NCBI GenBank assembly: GCA_963847235.1
Contig: CAWJYU010000023.1
Coordinates: 85,362-149,361 of the forward strand
Reading direction: 5' to 3'
From: JACDAN01 sp963847235
GTDB lineage: Bacteria > Actinomycetota > Thermoleophilia > Gaiellales > Gaiellaceae
DNA: 64,000 nt
In this document: one piece after another, positions 57,897 to 64,000 of the stretch
Layout of the letters: each line of letters begins with the position of its first letter
Numbering within the stretch: position 1 is the first letter of the stretch
Notes under the pieces: generated by a model
The model's input: the letters and a program-made list of their open reading frames with translations, nothing else
Told to the model about the DNA's origin: nothing
Databases searched by the model: none
Made by a program: the position numbers and the translations under genes

Positions 57897-59039
57897 GTGG
57901 CCAGCTCCGTGACCTGGGACACGCTGCGGCAGCTCGCCGGTTTCCGAGCTGCGAAGGGCTGCGCCATCAGCCTCTATCTGGACCTCGACCCGAGCGACTC
58001 GCCGACGGCCGGCGACGCCGCGACCCGGGTCAACTCCCTCGTCGACCAGGGCGCGAAGTCGAACGGCGCCAATCGCGGCGAGCAGACGCACGAGCAGCGG
58101 GTCGGCCTGCGTGAGGACTTCGAGCGGATCAAGCACTTCTTCAACGAGGAATTCGACCGCGACGGCGCGCACGGCTTTGCGGTCTTCTGCGCTGGGCTCG
58201 ACAACGTCTGGGAGGCGCTGCCGCTCAGCGAGCCCGTGCCCGACGACATCAAGGTCGGCCGCGAGCTCTACCTCGCGCCGCTCGTCCCGCTGGTCGGGCG
58301 CGGCGAGGGCGCGGTCGTGGCGCACGTGGGACGGGAGCTCGGGCTCCTCTACCGGCTCCGCGCCGGACGGCTGGAGCAGATCGCCGACCTCTCGGAGGAA
58401 CAGCCGGGCCAGCACGATCAGGGCGGCTGGTCGCAGTCGCGGTACCAGCGGCACATCGACGAGCTCGCGAACAGACATCTGAAGACGGTCGCGGCGGAGC
58501 TGGAGCGGCAGCTGCGGCGGCTGCAGTTCCCGCGCGTCGTCGCCGTCTGCCCAGAGGAGCTGAAGAGCGAGTTCGCAGACGCGCTCGCCGCCGATGCGCG
58601 GAACGCGATCGTCGGCTGGACGACCGCCGAGGCGCACGCGTCGCCGACGGAGCTCTACGAGGTCTCGCTGCCCGTGCTGGAGAAGTGGCACCGCAAGCGC
58701 GAGTCGGAGCTCGTCGAGCGGTGGAAGGAGGAGGCCGGCCGCAGCGGGCGCGCCGCCTCCGGCTGGGAGCCGACGCTCGAGTCGGCGTCGGACGGGCGGG
58801 TCGAGTGCCTTCTGTTCGAGGAGGGCGTGGAGCAGTCGGCGTTCCAGTGCCCGTCATGTGGCCGGGTGAGCGTCAAGAGCGGGCGGTGCCCGCTCGACGG
58901 GATGGAGATGGAGCAGCGCGACGAAGGTCTCGACCTCGCCGTCCACCAGGTCCTCGCACACGGCGGCCAGGTCCTCGCCCTTCGCGACCAGCCGGCTCTC
59001 CAGCCGGTCGGCGGCATCGCCGCGATCCTGCGCTACTGA
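57897..59039 (+). CDS. Bacterial archaeo-eukaryotic release-factor-like (baeRF/VLRF1-type) protein
   Basis: 380 residues. It begins WDTLRQLAGFRAAKGCAISLYLDLDP, the typical N-terminal strand of the bacterial eRF1-like group. The middle is an eRF1 domain 2-like fold (GRELYLAPLVPLVGRGEGAVVAHVG), with a helix YQRHIDELANRHLKTVAAEL and a domain 3-like part. A zinc ribbon (CPSCGRVSV...GRCPLDG) is at the C-terminus. Such proteins are thought to act on ribosome-bound peptidyl-tRNA; a GGQ motif is not visible, as is usual in this bacterial group. Exact function unknown. Confidence 0.72.
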   Translation: MASSVTWDTLRQLAGFRAAKGCAISLYLDLDPSDSPTAGDAATRVNSLVDQGAKSNGANRGEQTHEQRVGLREDFERIKHFFNEEFDRDGAHGFAVFCAGLDNVWEALPLSEPVPDDIKVGRELYLAPLVPLVGRGEGAVVAHVGRELGLLYRLRAGRLEQIADLSEEQPGQHDQGGWSQSRYQRHIDELANRHLKTVAAELERQLRRLQFPRVVAVCPEELKSEFADALAADARNAIVGWTTAEAHASPTELYEVSLPVLEKWHRKRESELVERWKEEAGRSGRAASGWEPTLESASDGRVECLLFEEGVEQSAFQCPSCGRVSVKSGRCPLDGMEMEQRDEGLDLAVHQVLAHGGQVLALRDQPALQPVGGIAAILRY

Positions 59040-59111
59040 CCGCACGGCGATTCGGCACTAGGCCACTCTGGCCATCTTGCACAGGTTGGGTGCGCGCACG
59101 ACCATGACGCC

Positions 59112-59258
59112 GTGGAGCCGTGGGAGCCGGCAGACGACCTCACGCTTATCATGAGAGCGCTGATGAAGCTCGACGCGAAGGTCGTCGAGATCGGGAGACA
59201 CGTAGTCGCTATCAGAACATTGCTCGAGGACGATGAAGAGGAAGAAGAAGAAATATGA
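59112..59258 (+). CDS. Possible 48-residue ORF with acidic tail
   Basis: GTG 59112 opens a short helical protein (DDLTLIMRALMKLDAKVVEIG) ending in a run of Asp and Glu (DDEEEEEEI). Codons such as AGA, GTA, ACA and TTG are unlike the neighbours, so it may be foreign or not coding. It overlaps the next ORF by 26 bp in another frame. No ribosome-binding site is clear. Confidence 0.35.
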   Translation: MEPWEPADDLTLIMRALMKLDAKVVEIGRHVVAIRTLLEDDEEEEEEI

Positions 59259-59379
59259 GCTAGACCCGGAGCTACAGGCGCAGAGCGAAGAGCTCCGGCG
59301 CCAGCTCCAGGCGCGGATCGAGTTTCACGAGCGGCGGCGCGAGCAGCTTCGGCGCGAGCGCGGCGAAGCTCAGGGCTAA
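59233..59379 (+). CDS. Possible 48-residue basic/coiled ORF
   Basis: ATG 59233 begins KRKKKKYELDPELQAQSEEL and continues as a highly charged helix (RRREQLRRERGEAQG). The purine-rich stretch that codes for the acidic tail of the previous ORF codes here for the basic head. It ends overlapping the convergent aconitase stop by 4 bp. Could be a small nucleic-acid-binding protein or noise. Confidence 0.35.
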   Translation: MKRKKKKYELDPELQAQSEELRRQLQARIEFHERRREQLRRERGEAQG

Positions 59380-62139
59380 GCCGCCAGCAGCCGCCGTAGC
59401 ACGTACGGGAGGATGCCGCCGTGGCGGACGTACTCGCGCTCGCGCGGGGTGTCCAGCCGCAGGCGCGCTTTGAATTCCTTGTCGTCGGCCCGGACGGTGA
59501 CCTCGCGCGCCTCGCCGTTCTCGACGCCCTCGACCGAGAACTCCTCGCGGCCGGTGAGTCCGAGCGTGTCGGGGGTCTCGCCGTCCATGAACTGGAGCGG
59601 GAGGATTCCCATCATCAGGAGGTTCGAGCGGTGGATCCGCTCGTAGCTCTCGGCCAGCGCCGCCCGAACGCCGAGGAGCTTCGGGCCCTTCGCGGCCCAG
59701 TCGCGTGAGGAGCCCGAGCCGTACTCCTTGCCGGCGATCACGATCAGCGGCGTGTCCTCGGCCTGGTACTTCACGGACGCGTCGTAGATGGTCATCTCCT
59801 CGCCGCTCGGGACATGCACGGTCCACGTGCCCTCGCTGCCCGGCACGAGCAGGTTCTTCAGACGGACGTTCGCGAACGTTCCCCGGACCATCACTTCGTG
59901 GTTTCCACGCCGCGACCCGTAGGAGTTGAAGTCCTTGCGCTCGACGCCGTGTTCGATCAGGTACTTGCCGGCCGGGCTGTCGGGCTTGATCGCGCCGGCG
60001 GGGGAGATGTGGTCGGTCGTGACCGAGTCGCCGACACGCACCAGGCAGCGGGCGCCGTGGATGTCCTCGACCGTGCCGGGCTCCGGCGCCATGCCCTCGA
60101 AGTACGGCGGCCGCTGGACGTAGGTCGACTCCTCGCGCCAGTCGTAGAGGTCGCCCTCGGGGATCTCGAGCGAGCTCCACCGCTCGTCGCCCTTGAAGAC
60201 GTCGGCGTACGTGCGCCGGAACATGTCTCCGTCGACCGAGGACGCGATGGTCTCGGCGACCTCCTCTGCGGTCGGCCACAGGTCGGTGAGGTAGACGTCC
60301 TCCCCGTCGGAGCCCTGCCCGATCGGCTCCGTCGTGAGGTCGACGTCCATCTGCCCCGCCAGCGCGTAGGCGACGACGAGCGGGGGAGAGGCGAGGTAGT
60401 TCGCCTTCACCTCCGGGTGGATCCGGGCCTCGAAGTTCCGGTTCCCAGACAGCACCGAGCACACGACGAGGTCGCCCTCGGCGACGGCCTCGGAGATCGG
60501 CTCGGGCAGCGGCCCCGAGTTCCCGATGCAGGTCGTGCAGCCGTAGCCGACGGTGTAGAAACCGAGCTCCTCGAGGTACCGGGTGAGTCCGGCGCGGTCG
60601 TAGTACTCGGTGACGACCTTCGAGCCCGGGGCAAGGCTGGACTTCACCCACGGCTTCCGCTCGAGCCCGCGCTCCACGGCCTTCTTGGCAACGAGGCCCG
60701 CGGCGACCATCACGCTCGGATTGGACGTGTTCGTACAGCTCGTGATCGCCGCGATCACCACCGCGCCGTGCTCGAGCTCGAACCGCTCGCCGTCGTACTC
60801 GACCGGCACCGCTTTCGTCCGCTCGGCGACGATCACGTCAGGTACGGCGACCGGCAGGGGGTCCGGCTCCGAGGCGCCGTCGTGCAGCGGATGCTGCTCG
60901 ATGGTCGGGTCGCTGGCGGGGAACGTCTCGGCCAGCTGCTCGTCGAGCGAGGTTCCGTAGTCGACGCCGAAGGTCTCGAGTGCACCGAGGAAAGAGCGCT
61001 TGGCTTCGGTGAGCGGCACCCGGTCCTGCGGGCGGCGCGGCCCCGCGAGGCTCGGCTCGACGTCGCCGAGGTCGAGCTCCACCACCTGCGAGTACGTCGG
61101 GTCGTGCTCGGGATCGTGCCAGAGCAGGTTCTCCTTGCAGTAGGCCTCGACGAGCGCGATCCGCTCCTCGGGCCGGCCCGTCAGCCGGAGGTAGTCGAGC
61201 GTGATCTGGTCGACGGGGAAGAACCCGCACGTCGCCCCGTACTCCGGCGACATGTTCCCGATCGTCGCCCGGTCGGCGAGCGGGAGGTTGGAGACGCCCG
61301 CGCCGAAGTACTCGACGAACTTCCCGACGACGCCGGTCTGGCGCAGGATCTGCGTGACGGTGAGGACGAGGTCGGTCGCCGTCGCGCCCTCGCGGAGCGC
61401 GCCCGAGAGGCGGAAGCCGACGACCTGAGGCACGAGCATCGAGACGGACTCGCCGAGCATCGCCGCCTCGGCCTCGATCCCGCCGACGCCCCAGCCGAGG
61501 ACGCCGAGCCCGTTGATCATCGTCGTGTGCGAGTCGGTGCCGAGCAGCGTGTCGGGGAAGGCCTGCCCGTTGCGCGACTCGACGACGCGGCCGAGGTACT
61601 CGAGGTTCACCTGGTGGACGATCCCCGTGCCCGGCGGTACGACCTTGAGGTCGTCGAACGCCTGCTGGCCCCAGCGGAGGAACGCATAGCGCTCGCCGTT
61701 CCGCTCGTACTCCCGGTCGATGTTGATGTTGATCGCCATCCGGTTCGCGAACGCGTCGACCTGCACCGAGTGGTCGATCACGAGCTCGGCGGGAAGCTGC
61801 GGGTTCGTCCTCGACGCGTCGCCGCCGAGGTCGTGCATCGCGTGGCGCATCGCGGCGAGGTCGACGATCGCCGGCACGCCGGTGAAGTCCTGGTGGATCA
61901 CGCGTGCCGGCGTGAAGGAGATCTCCCGCGACGGATCGTCCGTCGCGACCCACTCGGCGACTCGCCTGGACGTGCTCCTCGGTCGAGGTGCGCAGGACGT
62001 TCTCGAGCAGGATCTTCAGCGTGTACGGGAGGCGCTCGACGTCGAAGCGCTCCTGGAGCGGCGCCAGCCGGTGGATCTCGTAGCTCTGACCCCCGACGTC
62101 GAGCGTCGAGCGAGCTCCGAGGGCATCGGCGGCGGCCAC
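59376..62139 (-). CDS. acnA: Aconitate hydratase, frameshifted in assembly
   Basis: About 920 residues after one frame correction near 61960. Cluster cysteines are in AITSCTNTSNPSVM and YGCTTCIGNSGPL. Other landmarks: DSHTTMINGLGVLGWGVGGIEAEAAM, YGSGSSRDWAAKG and the C-terminal swivel domain. AcnA interconverts citrate and isocitrate in the TCA cycle and can bind RNA when it loses its cluster. The N-terminal part (GARSTLDVGGQSYEIHRLA) starts at GTG 62139, 6 nt after a TAGAAT -10 box. Confidence 0.95.
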
Positions 62140-62145
62140 ACCTCG

Positions 62146-62151
62146 ATTCTA
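62146..62151 (-). promoter_or_regulatory. -10 box TAGAAT for acnA
   Basis: On the minus strand TAGAAT precedes GTG 62139 by 6 nt, another leaderless-type promoter; it lies just after the rmuC stop. Confidence 0.45.
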
Positions 62152-62158
62152 TGGATCG

Positions 62159-63187
62159 CTACGCGGCGTCGAGAGCGCGCGGAAGCTCCTTCGCCTCCGC
62201 GGCTTCGAGCTCGTCAGTCTCCCACTCGGTTGCCCGCTCGAGGTTCGCGCCGAGACGCGCGGCGCGCCGGTCCGCCTCGGCGTATTTCGTCTGAGCGTTC
62301 CCGATGTGGGTACCGAGCTTGCGGAACTCGTCGTGGAACCGCTCGAAGTCCTTGCCTAGCGTCGTGCAAAACGCCATCACGTCCTCGGCGTGACGCTCGA
62401 TCTGCAGTGCCCGGAGGCCCTGCGTGACCATCACGAGGTAGGCGTGGAACGTGTTCGGCGACACGGGGAAGACCCGCTTTGAGAGCGCGTACGCCGACAG
62501 CGATCCCGTCTTGCCGCAGACGAGCTCGTAGTAGATCGACTCGGACGGCACGTACATGAACGCGAAGTCGAACGTCCCTTCCTCGGGCCGGATGTATTTG
62601 GTTGCGATCGCGTCCACCTGGAGCTTGACGTCGCGCCCAAACGCCTTCTCGTGGAGCTCACGCTCTCCGTCGTCCTGAGCGTTGACGAGGCGCTCGAAGT
62701 TGTCCAGCGGGAACTTCGCGTCAACCGGGAGCAGCTTGTCGACCCGGATCAGCGCGTCGACCCGCTCGCCGGAGCGGAAGGTGTGCTGCAGCTTGTAGGC
62801 GTCCGCGGGGAGCATGTCCCGCAGGAGGTTCGCCAGCAGGATTTCGCCGACGCCACCGCGCGCCTTGGGCGGCCGTAGTGCCTGGTCGAGGCGCGCAAGG
62901 TCAGTGGCGCGCTGGATCATCTGCGCGGCCGCGCCGTCCAACTTGCCGAGCCGCTCGACGATGTCGCTCGCCGTCTGCCCGGCGGTCTGCTGGCTCGAGA
63001 GCAACCGGCCGTCGAGCCCTTCGAGCCGGCGGTCGAAGCCCTCGTGCACCTCGGAGAGGCGCCGGTCGAAGCGCTCCTCGACGGAGCCGAGGCGGCTCTC
63101 GATCAGCCCGCGGATCGTCCGCACGACCACGGTGCCGGCGATCGCGACGGCCGCGGCCAAACCAAGGGTGAGCAAGACAGTCCCCAT
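62159..63187 (-). CDS. rmuC: DNA recombination protein RmuC
   Basis: 342 residues. An N-terminal membrane segment (LLTLGLAAAVAIAGTVVV) and coiled coil are followed by the RmuC nuclease-like domain: GGVGEILLANLLRDMLP, RVDALIRVDKLLPVDAKFPLDNF and FAFMYVPSESIYYEL. RmuC limits inverted-repeat-induced rearrangements. The gene is upstream of acnA on the same strand. Confidence 0.94.
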   Translation of the reverse strand: MGTVLLTLGLAAAVAIAGTVVVRTIRGLIESRLGSVEERFDRRLSEVHEGFDRRLEGLDGRLLSSQQTAGQTASDIVERLGKLDGAAAQMIQRATDLARLDQALRPPKARGGVGEILLANLLRDMLPADAYKLQHTFRSGERVDALIRVDKLLPVDAKFPLDNFERLVNAQDDGERELHEKAFGRDVKLQVDAIATKYIRPEEGTFDFAFMYVPSESIYYELVCGKTGSLSAYALSKRVFPVSPNTFHAYLVMVTQGLRALQIERHAEDVMAFCTTLGKDFERFHDEFRKLGTHIGNAQTKYAEADRRAARLGANLERATEWETDELEAAEAKELPRALDAA

Positions 63188-63259
63188 CGGACTTGGAAAC
63201 GCTAGAGATGGGGTCGGACGACATCGGGGCGACGCAACTGCGCCGCCCCGAAAGTCGCT

Positions 63260-63460
63260 CTACATCGGGTCTTCGCGCTCCGCCCGGTGCGCAGCTGCGT
63301 CGTCGCGGGCCTCCTGCGCCATGTCTTCCGCCTGCTCGGCGCGATCCTCGGCGGCACCCTCCGCCTCCTGGTGCATCCCTTCCGCGCGCATCTCCGGGTC
63401 GTCCTTCATGTCGCCGGCAGCCTGCTTGCTCCGGCCGAGCAGCTTGTCGAGAAAGCTCAT
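63260..63460 (-). CDS. Small hydrophilic CsbD-like stress protein (66 aa)
   Basis: 66 residues, very rich in Glu, Asp, Ala, Arg and Met. Starts MSFLDKLLGRSKQAAGDMKD and has repeats of the kind EGAAEDRAEQAEDMAQEA. Similar actinobacterial proteins are labelled CsbD-like; function unknown, possibly a disordered stress protein. GGAGAG precedes ATG 63460. Confidence 0.7.
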   Translation of the reverse strand: MSFLDKLLGRSKQAAGDMKDDPEMRAEGMHQEAEGAAEDRAEQAEDMAQEARDDAAAHRAEREDPM

Positions 63461-63508
63461 CTCTCCTCCAATCGTTGCGGCAGCCGGAGAGTATGGGTGA
63501 TGCGGCGG

Positions 63509-64000
63509 CTACTCGCTCGCAAACAGGTCGAGACGCCAGTCGTTGCACCGCAGCGGATTGCCCTTCGGGTACTCGAAGTCGCACTCGCCGAGCAGCGTGA
63601 AGCCGAGCTTCCGGCAGATCGCGTTCGACGGGAGGTTCTCCACGGACGGAAACGCGTGCAGGAACCGGTGCTTCCGCTCCGCGCGGGCCAGCTCGATCGC
63701 CAGGGCAGTTCCCGCGCCGGCGATGCCGCGGCCCTGGAACTCGGGCAGCACCGACCAGCCGGTCTCGTAGACCTCTCCGCCGGCCCACTCGCGCTCCCAG
63801 TAGCCCACGGAGCCGGCCGGCTCGCCGGAGCTCTCGTCGACGATCTTCAGCATCCGGCCCTTGCCGGAGTCGGCGAGCCGTTCGTAGCGGCCCTGCCGGT
63901 CGACCAGCTTCTCGTGGCTCTCCGGCCCGCCGAGATGCTCGGTCATCCGCGGGTCGCCGAGCAGCCGTTCCAGCAGCGGAAAGTCGTCCTTGTCCCACGG
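63509..64000 (-). CDS. GNAT-family acetyltransferase, 5'-truncated by window edge
   Basis: The frame is open to the last base of the window and the upstream residues (FPLLERLLGDPRMTEHLGGP) are typical of a RimJ/GNAT N-terminus, so the start is outside. The core has the acetyl-CoA loop EFQGRGIAGAGTALAIELA and the C-terminal AICRKLGFTLLGECDF. Such enzymes acetylate small amines or proteins; the substrate is unknown. Confidence 0.9.
   Translation of the reverse strand, partial: PWDKDDFPLLERLLGDPRMTEHLGGPESHEKLVDRQGRYERLADSGKGRMLKIVDESSGEPAGSVGYWEREWAGGEVYETGWSVLPEFQGRGIAGAGTALAIELARAERKHRFLHAFPSVENLPSNAICRKLGFTLLGECDFEYPKGNPLRCNDWRLDLFASE

Noticed and set aside
59814..62294. 826-residue plus-strand ORF antisense to aconitase
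   Set aside because: Arg/Glu/Val-rich shadow frame of a high-GC gene; no domain-like sequence, while the minus strand encodes a complete aconitase.
1..64000. tRNA, rRNA, 4.5S RNA, riboswitch
   Set aside because: No cloverleaf with conserved T-loop, no rRNA-like sequence and no riboswitch core recognised by eye; a covariance-model search would be decisive.

Overview
This window is GC-rich, densely packed bacterial chromosome. The gene set points to an actinobacterium. It carries an FdxA-type 7Fe ferredoxin, an AddAB-like helicase-nuclease pair, a GAAC-N4-GTTC LexA-type box in front of a SplB/Rv2578c-like radical SAM gene, and many starts with a TANNNT -10 box only 6-11 nt upstream (leaderless-style). 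Gene order and protein style look most like class Thermoleophilia (Gaiellales/Solirubrobacterales-like), but that placement is inference. I see no phage, insertion sequence, CRISPR array, rRNA or tRNA.

Layout. 1-2.6 kb: an L,D-transpeptidase fragment, then a cytochrome c maturation operon (TlpA-like thioredoxin, CcmH, CcdA). 2.6-10.7 kb: DUF309, a degenerate receiver, a ferredoxin interrupted by an intein, a VOC protein, an FAD protein, a NarL-type two-component system, a radical SAM repair-type gene with a LexA box, and a CBS/CNNM protein. 10.8-19.2 kb: recG, vapBC, rsmD, coaD, a coiled-coil protein, a phosphoesterase, DUF177, an ABC-F on the other strand, rpmF, acpP and rnc. 19.2-38 kb: smc, a giant vWA repeat surface protein (minus), ftsY, three dodecin-like genes and a cyclase-AAA-TPR regulator (minus), then ffh-rpsP-khpA-rimM-trmD-lepB-rplS-rnhB-UPF0102 and a DNA methyltransferase. 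38-48.5 kb: comM, dprA, oxidoreductases, the pntB/pntAB/pntAA transhydrogenase, an isocitrate/isopropylmalate dehydrogenase, topoisomerase IB. 48.5-64 kb: addB-addA-nth, trxB, a secreted unknown, DUF488, a baeRF-type protein, two tiny overlapping ORFs, aconitase, rmuC, a small hydrophilic protein and a GNAT fragment.

How the parts fit. One conserved plus-strand chain supplies translation, SRP targeting and secretion (rnc, smc, ftsY, ffh, rpsP, rimM, trmD, lepB, rplS, rnhB). It is broken three times by minus-strand islands (ABC-F; repeat surface protein; dodecins plus cyclase). comM, dprA and an orphan methyltransferase form a DNA-uptake-like cluster. recG, addAB, nth, rmuC and the LexA-controlled radical SAM gene handle DNA repair. 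Aconitase, an IDH-like enzyme and transhydrogenase form a TCA/NADPH module. Two loci (ccmH and pntAA) share a pair of nearly identical 15-bp palindromes and may answer to one regulator.

Main caveats. Many conserved genes contain frameshifts whose other frame restores the family sequence (VOC, radical SAM, CBS protein, recG, vapC, ftsY, cyclase, dprA, DUF488, aconitase, the repeat protein). I read most of these as indel errors in the assembly, not as pseudogenes. Four gene junctions show the same anomaly, a TAG where TGAG would restore a normal overlapping start. The most striking biological feature is the intein splitting a ferredoxin exactly at an iron-sulfur cysteine.
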